DNA of 64,000 nt from UBA9160 sp035489755 (GTDB lineage: Bacteria; Myxococcota_A; UBA9160). The DNA lies in the NCBI GenBank assembly GCA_035489755.1, contig DATGZK010000039.1, positions 27,108 to 91,107 on the forward strand, read 5' to 3'. The translations under genes and the position numbers were made by a program. Positions 1-8,325 of this stretch are shown here, one piece after another (the stretch's first letter is position 1; the number at the start of each line of letters is the position of its first letter). Below the pieces are notes generated by a model that was not told the DNA's origin, did not search any database, and was given only the letters and a program-made list of their open reading frames with translations.

Positions 1-67
1 AAACCTCTCAGACGCCACCCGTGCCCCATGCACCTCCCGGGAGCCATGCTCCTTCCGAACGCGGGCG

Positions 68-793
68 ATGAGGCGGCGCGCGTCTCGCAGAGCCGCGCTC
101 GGCTTCCTCGTGGCCATCGCCGGGGCCCTGATCGCGACGGGATGCGATTCGCTTCCGGGCCGACCCAAGGGGGATGCGGACGAGTCTGCGCAGGCCACAG
201 ACTTCGAAACCCTGTACGCGAACAACTGCGCCGGCTGCCACGGAGCCGATGGTCGGCGCGGTCCTGCGCTGGCGCTCCACGATCCCTTGTATCTCGCGCT
301 CGTTCCGCCAGATCGGCTGCGTTCCATAGTCGAAGACGGCGTCCCCGGGACGGCAATGACCGCATTTTCCAAGCGGAGTGGTGGCTCGCTCACGGGCGCG
401 CAGATCGATGCTCTCGTTCACGGTTTGAGGGAGCAATGGTCCCGTGCCGAAGCGCCCCTGGGCGCGGCCCCACCGCCCTATGGAGCGCCGCTGGGAGATT
501 CTGGGAGGGGAGCCGGTGTCTACGCGGCAGCGTGTGCGAGCTGCCATGGCGCCGAGGGCCATGGCGGCGCGAAGGGCCACGACATCGTCGATCCGAGTTT
601 TCTCGCTCTTGTGAGCGATCAGGCGCTGCGAACCACGGTCATCGTCGGTCGTACAGATCTTGGAATGCCGGATTGGCGGGGCAAGCACGGGACACCGCTC
701 ACGTCGCAACAGGTCTCGGACCTTGTCGCCTGGATCGCGGCCCATCGCGCTCCGGTCGTCGGTCGCCCGGCTTCGGGAGATCCAAGGGGATAG
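68..793 (+). CDS. Di-heme cytochrome c lipoprotein of a bc-type complex
   Basis: This 241-aa protein should carry electrons at the periplasmic face of the cytochrome b/Rieske complex encoded just downstream. The N-terminus is basic, then hydrophobic, and ends in a lipobox-like A-T-G-C with Cys26, so lipid anchoring is likely. Two CxxCH heme-c sites are visible, CAGCH at residues 54-58 and CASCH at 156-160. Each is followed by a candidate Met ligand (T-A-M-T and G-M-P-D), which is the layout of two fused class I cytochrome c domains. The Rieske gene starts 39 bp later on the same strand. Heme binding is seen directly in the sequence; the partner is inferred from gene order. Confidence 0.9.
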   Translation: MRRRASRRAALGFLVAIAGALIATGCDSLPGRPKGDADESAQATDFETLYANNCAGCHGADGRRGPALALHDPLYLALVPPDRLRSIVEDGVPGTAMTAFSKRSGGSLTGAQIDALVHGLREQWSRAEAPLGAAPPPYGAPLGDSGRGAGVYAAACASCHGAEGHGGAKGHDIVDPSFLALVSDQALRTTVIVGRTDLGMPDWRGKHGTPLTSQQVSDLVAWIAAHRAPVVGRPASGDPRG

Positions 794-832
794 GGGTTCT
801 CGGACAGGCCCCTTACGAGAGGACTACTCACC

Positions 833-1354
833 ATGTGTCCCAACCACGAGCTCACAACTCCGGCATCGCCTTCCCGTCGCAGCTTCCTGTTCAAGCTCGG
901 TCTTGGGCTGAATGGACTCGCTCTCGCGCTCATGGGGATTCCGATCGCGGGATACCTGCTCGGTCCGCTCTCGCGCAGGTCCGCGCAGAGCTGGATCGAT
1001 CTTGGTCCGGTCGCGAGCTTCCCGGAGCGGGAAACGCGCCTCGCGGTCTACGAGAACCCGTATCGGGTGGTCTGGGACGGCGCTACCGCGAAGATCGCCT
1101 GCTGGGTGCGCCGGCTCGAGGGCGACCGCTTTCAGGTATTTGCGGTGAACTGTGCGCATCTCGGTTGTCCGGTGCGCTGGTTCCCGCAGTCGCGCCTGTT
1201 CATGTGCCCATGCCATGGCGGCGTGTACTACGAAGACGGATCGCGCGCCTCGGGACCGCCGCCGCGGGGTCTCTTCGAGTACGAGTGCGCGGTACGCGAC
1301 GGGAGGCTTCGGGTACGGGGCGGTGAGATTCCCACACTCAGCGAACCCGCGTGA
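833..1354 (+). CDS. Rieske 2Fe-2S protein, Tat-anchored
   Basis: The Rieske subunit of a cytochrome bc/b6f-type quinol oxidoreductase passes electrons from quinol to cytochrome c. An S-R-R-S-F-L-x-K twin-arginine motif at residues 14-21 precedes one hydrophobic segment, so the folded cluster domain is probably exported by Tat and kept as a membrane anchor. Cluster box 1 is CAHLGC (107-112) and box 2 is CPCHGG (125-130), which supplies the two Cys and two His ligands and the disulfide cysteines. At 173 aa it has the normal size. It lies between the cytochrome c gene and the cytochrome b gene. Confidence 0.95.
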   Translation: MCPNHELTTPASPSRRSFLFKLGLGLNGLALALMGIPIAGYLLGPLSRRSAQSWIDLGPVASFPERETRLAVYENPYRVVWDGATAKIACWVRRLEGDRFQVFAVNCAHLGCPVRWFPQSRLFMCPCHGGVYYEDGSRASGPPPRGLFEYECAVRDGRLRVRGGEIPTLSEPA

Positions 1355-1370
1355 TTTCGGAGGATCGGCA

Positions 1371-2828
1371 TTGCGATTCCTGAGTGAAATCGCGGGATGG
1401 TTGGAGGACCGCACAGGAATCGGCGCGGCGCTGGCGCCGATCCTCGGACACACGGTACCGCGCAGCACGGCAAGCTTCTGGTATGTCTTCGGGAGCGCGA
1501 CACTTGTTCTCTTTGTCCTGCAGATCGTGACGGGCATCTGTCTCGCTCTCGTGTACGTCCCTTCCGCGGATCAAGCCTATCAAAGCCTCTTGTACCTAAA
1601 TCACGGAGCGCACCTCGGGTGGTTCCTTCGGGCCGTCCACTTCTGGGGTTCAAACGCGATGGTGCTTGTGATGGTCGTCCACATGCTCCAGGTCTTCCTC
1701 TTCGGAGCCTACAAGTACCCCCGGGAGCTCACCTGGGTTTGTGGGGTCTTCCTGCTCCTTTGCACCCTCGGGATGGCATTCACCGGCCAGGTCCTGCGCT
1801 GGGATCAGGACGCGTATTGGGGCCTTGGAATCGGCGCCTCGATCGCTGCGCGCGCACCGGGCATCGGGCCGGGTCTCGTGTACGTGCTCCTCGGAGGGCC
1901 GATCATCGGCGGACGCACCCTCTCCCGCTTCTTCACCGTGCACGTATTCGTCGTCCCCGCCCTCCTGATCGCTCTCATCGGGGTCCACCTCTGGCTGGTG
2001 CTCCGCCTCGGCGTCAACGAATGGCCCATGCCGGGCCGCTTGGTCGATCGGGTCACCTATCGCAAGCGCTATGAGGAGGAGGTGCACCGAGACGGCGTAC
2101 CCTTCTTCCCTGTCGCAGCACGCAAGGACATGATCGCAATGGCAGTCGTCGTCCTGGGGGTTTTGGCGTGCGCGGCTCTTTTCGGCCCCCACGGGCCTCG
2201 CGGCTTCCCGGATCCGACGCTGATCGATACCGCCCCGCGTCCGGACTTCTTTTTCCTCTGGCTGTTTGCGCTCTTCGCTCTGCTGCCCCCGTGGACCGAG
2301 ACCTTCATTCTCCTCGTGGGACCGGTCGTCGCGATCGGTTTCCTGCTGGCCCTTCCATTCCTGTCAGGCACCGGAGAGAAAAGCTGGCTTCGCCGGCCCG
2401 GCTCCGTGCTCGCCGTCATCGCAGTTGTGCTCACGATCGGTACGCTGACTGGGCTCGGAACGACCTCCCCGTGGTCACCGGTCATGGACGGATGGAGCTC
2501 GAAGCCCGTGCCCATCGCCTATGTCGAGGGCCGCTCCCCTCTCGAGTTGCAAGGCGCGACGATTCTCCAGGTGAAGCAGTGCCGCAACTGCCACAGCTTG
2601 GGTGGGGAAGGTGGGCTTCGCGGGCCCGCGCTCGACGGTGTGGCGACTCGGCTGACACGGGATCAGCTGATCCGGCAGGTGCTCCAGGGCGGGGGAAACA
2701 TGCCCGCGTATGGCAAGAATCTGAGCCCAGCCGAGGTCACGGCGCTCGTGGCGTTCATGCAGACCCTTCACCCCGCGGACGAGCCCGTTGCAAGGACGGC
2801 GACCGGGCCGGCGCTCGGAACCCCCTGA
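1371..2828 (+). CDS. Cytochrome b (b6-type) with subunit IV region and C-terminal cytochrome c
   Basis: This is the membrane quinol-oxidising subunit. I chose the TTG at 1371 because GGAGG (1359-1363) sits 7 nt upstream and it lies just after the Rieske stop; the same frame stays open further upstream. The product is 485 aa. The heme b histidines are His90/His104 (13 residues between) and His191/His206 (14 between), the 13/14 spacing of cytochrome b6 rather than bc1 cytochrome b. A subunit-IV-like part follows, with P-D-F-F near 291-294 where the PEWY quinol motif is expected. After more membrane spans, a CRNCH heme-c site (404-408) begins a cytochrome c domain. Split b6 and subunit IV are thus fused to a third domain. 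Confidence 0.93.
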   Translation: MRFLSEIAGWLEDRTGIGAALAPILGHTVPRSTASFWYVFGSATLVLFVLQIVTGICLALVYVPSADQAYQSLLYLNHGAHLGWFLRAVHFWGSNAMVLVMVVHMLQVFLFGAYKYPRELTWVCGVFLLLCTLGMAFTGQVLRWDQDAYWGLGIGASIAARAPGIGPGLVYVLLGGPIIGGRTLSRFFTVHVFVVPALLIALIGVHLWLVLRLGVNEWPMPGRLVDRVTYRKRYEEEVHRDGVPFFPVAARKDMIAMAVVVLGVLACAALFGPHGPRGFPDPTLIDTAPRPDFFFLWLFALFALLPPWTETFILLVGPVVAIGFLLALPFLSGTGEKSWLRRPGSVLAVIAVVLTIGTLTGLGTTSPWSPVMDGWSSKPVPIAYVEGRSPLELQGATILQVKQCRNCHSLGGEGGLRGPALDGVATRLTRDQLIRQVLQGGGNMPAYGKNLSPAEVTALVAFMQTLHPADEPVARTATGPALGTP

Positions 2829-2840
2829 AATGGCGCCATC

Positions 2841-3749
2841 GTGCCCGGCTTTTTGACCGCGGCGGTGTCGGCGGCAGACTGCTCACTCGACCATTGGGTA
2901 TCACTCGCCCTTGTCCTCGCCTTCGCGGTCTATCTGCGCGGATTCCTCCGTCTGCGCTGGCGGAGCCACCCAAGAGTGACTGCCCTCCACGGGCTCGCGT
3001 TCGCCGCAGGAGTCGCCGTCCTCTTCGTGGCGCTCGCATCACCGATCCACGAACTCGGGGAGAGGCTGCTCCAAGTCCATATGATCCAGCACCTTCTGCT
3101 CATGATGGTGGCAGCGCCTCTCCTCTGGCTGGGGCGACCCCTTGCGCCGATCCTTCTCGGCCTACCGCGGCCCCTGGCACATGCCGCGGTGCGGGTCCTC
3201 TCGAAACCCATTGTGCGCCGGCTTGGTCGCACCCTCACTCATCCCTTGCTTGCATGGTTCACATTCGCGGCGGCCGTGTGGGGCTGGCACATGCCTGCGC
3301 CCTACGAGCTCGCCCTGCGCTCGGAAGCCTGGCATTACCTCGAGCACGCATGCTTTTTTTCCTCAGCGCTCCTTTTCTGGTGGAACGTCGTGGGGTCGTG
3401 GCCGAGCCGGCCCGCATGGCCGCGCTGGAGCATGATTCCCTACCTCGCTCTCGCCGACGTCCAGAACACCGCGCTCTGTGCTCTTCTCACCTTTTCCGAT
3501 CGCATCTGGTATCCGACCTATGCGGCTCTACCACGCCCCTTCGGCTTCTCGCCGCTCGAGGACCAAGCAGCGGCTGGTGCAATCATGTGGATTCTCGGGT
3601 CGGCAGTGTTCCTGATCGCAGTGGGGTTTGTCGTGCGACAACTGCTCGCCCCGTGGCGCATGCAGCCGGGGCCTCGGGAATCCCGAACAGCGATGGGTGC
3701 CAAGCTCCAGGTCGCGCCCCGCAAGCTCGGACGGGGCGTCTTGGGATGA
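2841..3749 (+). CDS. ctaG: CtaG-type cytochrome c oxidase assembly membrane protein
   Basis: A 302-aa polytopic membrane protein of the CtaG_Bacsu (caa3 oxidase assembly) family. Roughly seven hydrophobic segments are visible. The conserved H-E-L-G-E, Q-x-H-M-I-Q-H and G-W-H-M-P stretches carry histidines thought to handle copper for the oxidase. The GTG start at 2841 lies 12 bp after the cytochrome b stop, so the gene is probably in the same transcript. No oxidase subunit I or II gene is in the window, so the oxidase must be encoded elsewhere or just upstream of the window. Confidence 0.85.
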   Translation: MPGFLTAAVSAADCSLDHWVSLALVLAFAVYLRGFLRLRWRSHPRVTALHGLAFAAGVAVLFVALASPIHELGERLLQVHMIQHLLLMMVAAPLLWLGRPLAPILLGLPRPLAHAAVRVLSKPIVRRLGRTLTHPLLAWFTFAAAVWGWHMPAPYELALRSEAWHYLEHACFFSSALLFWWNVVGSWPSRPAWPRWSMIPYLALADVQNTALCALLTFSDRIWYPTYAALPRPFGFSPLEDQAAAGAIMWILGSAVFLIAVGFVVRQLLAPWRMQPGPRESRTAMGAKLQVAPRKLGRGVLG

Positions 3750-3995
3750 ACGTCGTGGCGACAGATTTCGGTCGAGATTCTCCCCGTTTTCCCCGCAATC
3801 GACCGCTGGAACAACACCGGACCTCGTCGAGCGGCGCGCTGTCGCTTCCCGAAACGTGCAGGGATCTTAGCTCGCGAAGGAGCGGGCTGCGGCGTAAGCA
3901 GCGACACGTAAGGACCAGGAGAGGCGGGCCGACCGCGAGCGTCAGCGCGAAACCGCACACCCTCATGCGATGATCGGAGAACCGCGTCGCCGTCG

Positions 3996-4856
3996 TCACT
4001 GCGGCGTTGCGTGCTCCAGGAAATGCAGCAGATCCTTGTTGAATTGCCCGGGATCTTGCAGGAACGAGAAATGGCTGACGCACGGCTGCAGCAGCAGTCC
4101 GGCAGCGGGAACCTGGCTCGCCATAAACTCGATATTTTCCCGCTGAATCGCCTCATCGTGATCAGCGTCGACGATCCAAGTCGGCACACGAATGCTGTTT
4201 AGTTGCTCCGCGGTGAAGTTCGGCTGCGTTGCCCACATTGCGCGGATCTCGTCGAGGAACTCCTTGTACTGGTCCGGTGTGGAGGACAGCTGCTCATACT
4301 CCTTTTGACTCCTTGCGATAAACATGTTGAAGACGGGGCTCTGCGCGACGTCCTTCACCCCGCTCGGGTCAGAGTTGGCAGCGAACGCGAAGAGCTTCGT
4401 AAGGCGCTCTGGATGGTGAATCGCGATCTCGAGACCCAGGATGGCGCCGTCGCTCCAGCCGACAATCGCTGCCTTCGGGATCTTCAGAAAGTCCATTAGG
4501 CCGAGGACGTCTGAAGCCATGAGCTCATAGCGATAGGGCTCTTGGTTGCGCGTGCTGCGGCCGTGACCGCGGCTATCCATGACGATGACCCGATAGCGCC
4601 TTGCCAGGACCGGCACCTGGTTTCCCCAGTAGTTCGCGTTGGCAAGCCCCCCATGCAGCAGAACTACGGGCTCCCCATGTCCAAAGACGGCATACCAGAT
4701 CCGAATCCCGTTCACCGCCGCATAGCCGCTGTGGGCGGATCCAGGCAAACTCGGCGTCGGTGGGAGTGTTTGCCACTGCGCCTCGCCACCCGCTCGGAGG
4801 GCGACGCTCAAGACGCTCAGTAGACACGCGAGGTGAGCGAGGCCTGGCTTACGCAT
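3996..4856 (-). CDS. Secreted alpha/beta hydrolase
   Basis: A 286-aa hydrolase with an N-terminal signal peptide (basic start, then a leucine-rich stretch to about residue 22). The oxyanion-hole motif HGG is at 68-70. The nucleophile elbow G-W-S-D-G puts the catalytic serine at 135. A late acid in V-D-A-D-H-D (230-234) and His262 in S-H-F complete a plausible triad. The fold and active site are clear, but the substrate is not: esterase, lactonase or peptidase activity are all possible. The gene runs opposite to the cytochrome operon and parallel to the serine hydrolase upstream of it, about 105 bp away. Confidence 0.88.
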   Translation of the reverse strand: MRKPGLAHLACLLSVLSVALRAGGEAQWQTLPPTPSLPGSAHSGYAAVNGIRIWYAVFGHGEPVVLLHGGLANANYWGNQVPVLARRYRVIVMDSRGHGRSTRNQEPYRYELMASDVLGLMDFLKIPKAAIVGWSDGAILGLEIAIHHPERLTKLFAFAANSDPSGVKDVAQSPVFNMFIARSQKEYEQLSSTPDQYKEFLDEIRAMWATQPNFTAEQLNSIRVPTWIVDADHDEAIQRENIEFMASQVPAAGLLLQPCVSHFSFLQDPGQFNKDLLHFLEHATPQ

Positions 4857-4961
4857 ACTCTCCCCAAGATTCTGAAGTTCCTGATCTCGAGAAAAGGTGA
4901 AGATCGAGGCACGTCGTCGGCACGGACTCCGTGCCGCGCGGGTTTGACGTCCCAGCGTCGC

Positions 4962-6239
4962 CTAGCCGCCAACCCCAAGGCCACCGCGAGGCGCACGCCG
5001 ATCAGAGGCTGAGGAGACGGCTCGCTCCATGATGCGCTGGCCTGACTGCACGTTCCACACGTGGCTGGGTTTGGCGTCGAGCGCAGCTGTCGGTCCGTCA
5101 ATCACGGCTGCAACGATCTCCTTGAATAGGTGACTTACCGTCCCGGCGATCTCCGGCTGGTTGTACGCTCCTGCAGTTACCACGACCGTCAGATCGAGTT
5201 CGGGTACGATGATGAGACGCTGCCCGCCATTTCCAAAGCCCGCGCTCCATGGCAGCGCTCTGCCCCGCCAGTCAACGGTGCCCGTCCACCATTGGTACCC
5301 ATACTGCAGACCCTCGCCCGTGGGGATATGCGGTCGAAGGGACTCCGCCACCCAGTCGGCAGGCACGACTTGTCGACCTTCCCATTGCCCATGGTCGAGA
5401 AGCATGCGACCGATCTTGGCGAGGTCCCGCGGACGCATGCGCAATCCCGCAAACGCAGCGGGACGGCCATAGAGATCGCCGACCCATTCCCAATCCTGGA
5501 TGCCCAGCGGATCAAAGAGCTCCTTCCGTGCCAACTCCCTAAGGGGCGTCTGGGTCGTTCGAGTAAGAACGTCCGCCAGAACGGCTGTGCCTCCGCCGTT
5601 GTAGTTGAAGAGACTGCCTGGTCGCGCCGCGATCGGCCGGCTTAGCACGTAGTGGGGCGGCGCCCAATCCCAGTACAGGCGGGTCTCGCTATTGGAGAAG
5701 CTCCCGTACGACGCAACGCCCTCGTTCCACTGAAATCCGCTGCTCATCGTGAGCAAATTCTCCAGCGTTATCGCAGTGCGGTCCGCTGAATCGAGGTCGG
5801 TGTATTCTGGATAGAAGGTCAGGACCGGCGTCGTCACCGCCCCAATCTTGTTCTGTTGCCGCGCGATTCCGATCAACAGGCTGACCATGCTCTTGCTGAC
5901 CGAGCGCAGGTCATGAAGCACTGTCGGGCCGAACTCCACATCGCGGGCAAACAGACTCCATATCGATTGGTCCTTCCCGTGCCGGTAGAGCTCCGCCACC
6001 AGTTGTCCGTGGCGTTCGACGATCACGCTGTGAATGTTCGCTTCGCCCCGCGCAATCTCATCGAACACTGCGCAAAGCGCTGCGGGGTTGAAGCCGGATG
6101 ACTCGCGCTCCGCGGTCTTCCAGCCATCCGCGAGGCTCGTAGGCACCGCGCACTGAGCTTGCGAGGCCCGCGCTTCAAGCAGCACCAGCGAAATCATTGA
6201 AATTACGACAACTCGTAAATATGTGCGCACTATTTTCAC
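4962..6239 (-). CDS. Serine hydrolase, beta-lactamase/class C esterase family
   Basis: A secreted serine hydrolase of the beta-lactamase-related (PF00144-type) family. The frame stays open to 6305, but I prefer the GTG at 6239 (425 aa). It begins a proper signal peptide (K-I-V-R-T-Y-L-R, a hydrophobic core, then A-S-Q-A-Q), and its GTG overlaps the TGA of a small upstream frame. An ATG at 6197 is a second possibility. The S-V-S-K tetrad (residues 113-116 of this form) is the SxxK catalytic motif, and an N-Y-N-G-G-G segment occupies the usual YxN region. Enzymes of this family hydrolyse esters, amides or D-amino-acid peptides; the substrate cannot be told here. Confidence 0.87.
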   Translation of the reverse strand: MKIVRTYLRVVVISMISLVLLEARASQAQCAVPTSLADGWKTAERESSGFNPAALCAVFDEIARGEANIHSVIVERHGQLVAELYRHGKDQSIWSLFARDVEFGPTVLHDLRSVSKSMVSLLIGIARQQNKIGAVTTPVLTFYPEYTDLDSADRTAITLENLLTMSSGFQWNEGVASYGSFSNSETRLYWDWAPPHYVLSRPIAARPGSLFNYNGGGTAVLADVLTRTTQTPLRELARKELFDPLGIQDWEWVGDLYGRPAAFAGLRMRPRDLAKIGRMLLDHGQWEGRQVVPADWVAESLRPHIPTGEGLQYGYQWWTGTVDWRGRALPWSAGFGNGGQRLIIVPELDLTVVVTAGAYNQPEIAGTVSHLFKEIVAAVIDGPTAALDAKPSHVWNVQSGQRIMERAVSSASDRRAPRGGLGVGG

Positions 6240-6448
6240 TGATTTGCGTAACGCACTGAGGGCTCGAGCGAGTCTCGCGCCTTCCCTTCCAGGACCCGCG
6301 GGCACGCGGAGCCAACTTCTTCACGGCCCATCGTGCCCTCGAGACCTGCAGCGATTTGCCCATCTACCCGGTCTTCGCGGCCAGCAATTAAGCCGCGCAC
6401 CGTCGCCAGCGACTCGAATCCCTCCTGCGCCGCCCGCTTTTCATTCAC
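6236..6448 (-). CDS. Possible small hypothetical protein, coupled to the serine hydrolase
   Basis: A 70-codon frame opens with GTG at 6448 (ATG at 6469 is an alternative). It is preceded by a strong purine run, GGGAGGAGGGG, about 3-6 nt upstream. Its last codons read CAG TGA, and the GTG inside that sequence is the preferred start of the downstream serine hydrolase, so the two frames overlap by 4 bp in the usual translational-coupling manner. The product is hydrophilic and charged, without signal peptide or recognisable domain. The evidence is only the ribosome site and the overlap, so it could be a chance frame. Confidence 0.38.
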   Translation of the reverse strand: MNEKRAAQEGFESLATVRGLIAGREDRVDGQIAAGLEGTMGREEVGSACPRVLEGKARDSLEPSVRYANQ

Positions 6449-6724
6449 GTCCCCTCCTCCCACTGGCATGCCCGCTCGATCTCTCTCCACTGCTGTTGCC
6501 GCCCGGCACGGGTTCGTCTCCCGCGACCAGCGGGGCAGCACCGCGGACCATACCGTGAGCGCTATCACGCGCTATCCCCAAAAACTTTCGATTGTCTTCA
6601 TGTCACTCACTCTCGTCCATGACCGCCTCACCGGGCTCCTCGCAGAGGTCTGATCCACGTTGCTGGGGAGTGTCGTCGGCAACGTGCAATGAGCCCCAGA
6701 GCGGCTCAAGCAGAGGAGGACAGC

Positions 6725-8113
6725 ATGCGTCGTGGAGAAAAGCTGGTGCGCGTGGTAGTTTGCCTCTCCCTGCCGTTTCTGGCGGGAGTTTCCCGCTCGG
6801 AGAGCCTGTTCCAGGCACGGGATCCTGGAGTGAGAAGTGCACCGTCAGGGGCAGGCGACCCCCTGCCCGGCTTGACCGCATCACAACTCGCGGCGTTTCG
6901 GGCTGGGCAAGCCGAATTCCAGCAGGTCGAAGCTCTCGGGGATGGCCTCGGTCCTCGCTTCAATCTCGACAGTTGCGGCGGGTGTCACGCGCAACCGGCA
7001 ACTGGAGGCACAAGCCCTACAAAAAACCCGCAGGTCGTCGTCGGTACAGCGTTCAGCGCGCGCAATTCAATCCCGTTCTTTGTAAAACCCGACGGTCCGG
7101 TGCGTGAAGCACGCTTCAAGTACAAGTCCGACGGGACGCGCGATGGGGGCGTGCACAATCTCTTCGTGATCAGCGAGAGAGCCGACGGCAACGGAGATGC
7201 TCGTAGCTGTGAGATTCGCCAGGAGGACTTCTTGAGCCAGGCTCGCCACGACAATTTGATCTTTCGGATTCCTACGCCCACTTTTGGTTCAGGCCTCATT
7301 GAAGAAATTCCCGACGACGTGATCGCTGCCAATAACGTGGCCAATGCTGACCGCAAAGCCGCTCTTGGCATTTCTGGCCGCCCTCATCGGATTCGCATGG
7401 ATACAGGCACGACGAACCTTAACGGGAACGACGGCACGATCGCGCGTTTCGGCTGGAAGGCGCAGAACAAGTCGCTCTTGCTGTTTTCGGGCGAGGCATA
7501 CAACGTCGAGATGGGCATTAGCAGCGAGCTTTTTCCAACAGAACGTGACGAAACCACCACCTGTCAGTTGACGTCAACGCCGAATAGCATCACCAACACA
7601 GATGGCACGACCTTCGCAGACAGCCTCAGCGACATCGAGAAATTTGCCATCTTCATGCGTTTCCTGGCGCCTCCGACCCCGTCGCCGGACAGTCCCGGGG
7701 GAGCAGCCTCGATCGCCAAAGGCCGTGACCTCTTCCTGAACGCGGGCTGCGCGGACTGCCACACGTCGACGCTTCACACGGGAAACTCCGCCGTTGAAGC
7801 GCTGCGCAACCAGCCCGTGAACCTCTACTCTGACTTGTTGCTGCACCACATGGGGCCCGGACTTGCCGACGATATCGTCCAGGCGCAGGCAGGTCCTGAC
7901 GAGTTCCGAACGGCGCCACTCTGGGGCCTGGGTCAACGCATCTACTTTCTCCACGACGGCCGAACCACGGATCTCTTAGAGGCGATTGACGCTCACAGAA
8001 GCGGCCCCGATTCCCGCTTCAGAGCGTCGGAGGCGAATCGAGTGATCGAGGCCTTCGACGGACTCACCGATATGCAAAAGCAGGACATCCTAAACTTCCT
8101 GCGCGCGCTCTAG
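6725..8113 (+). CDS. Di-heme protein, DUF1111 (thiol oxidoreductase-like) family
   Basis: A 462-aa exported di-heme protein of the DUF1111 family, related to bacterial di-heme peroxidases and MauG and often loosely called thiol oxidoreductase. I take ATG 6725 because AGGAGG lies at good spacing and it begins a signal peptide; the frame is open 36 nt further up. Heme sites are CGGCH (residues 84-88) in the N-terminal half and CADCH (342-346) in the C-terminal half. The family motif L-G-D-G-L-G-P-R-F-N precedes the first heme. The gene stands alone. Its reaction is not established for the family. Confidence 0.9.
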   Translation: MRRGEKLVRVVVCLSLPFLAGVSRSESLFQARDPGVRSAPSGAGDPLPGLTASQLAAFRAGQAEFQQVEALGDGLGPRFNLDSCGGCHAQPATGGTSPTKNPQVVVGTAFSARNSIPFFVKPDGPVREARFKYKSDGTRDGGVHNLFVISERADGNGDARSCEIRQEDFLSQARHDNLIFRIPTPTFGSGLIEEIPDDVIAANNVANADRKAALGISGRPHRIRMDTGTTNLNGNDGTIARFGWKAQNKSLLLFSGEAYNVEMGISSELFPTERDETTTCQLTSTPNSITNTDGTTFADSLSDIEKFAIFMRFLAPPTPSPDSPGGAASIAKGRDLFLNAGCADCHTSTLHTGNSAVEALRNQPVNLYSDLLLHHMGPGLADDIVQAQAGPDEFRTAPLWGLGQRIYFLHDGRTTDLLEAIDAHRSGPDSRFRASEANRVIEAFDGLTDMQKQDILNFLRAL

Positions 8114-8325
8114 CGTGAGGGAGGCGAGTAGCGCCGTCGCGGTCGTATCCGAGGCATGATGCCACTGCGGTTTACTCCCGGACGCATGAAGACAGACGAT
8201 CGCACCAAGAGGAACGGCCGAGGGCTGATACGAAATCGTGCCAGCCCGCGCGACATGCCCGACCCGATGCAGGCTTGCGGGCGCTAAACCCTAGGAGGTC
8301 GGGCGCCGGCCACGCCGGACGCGGC

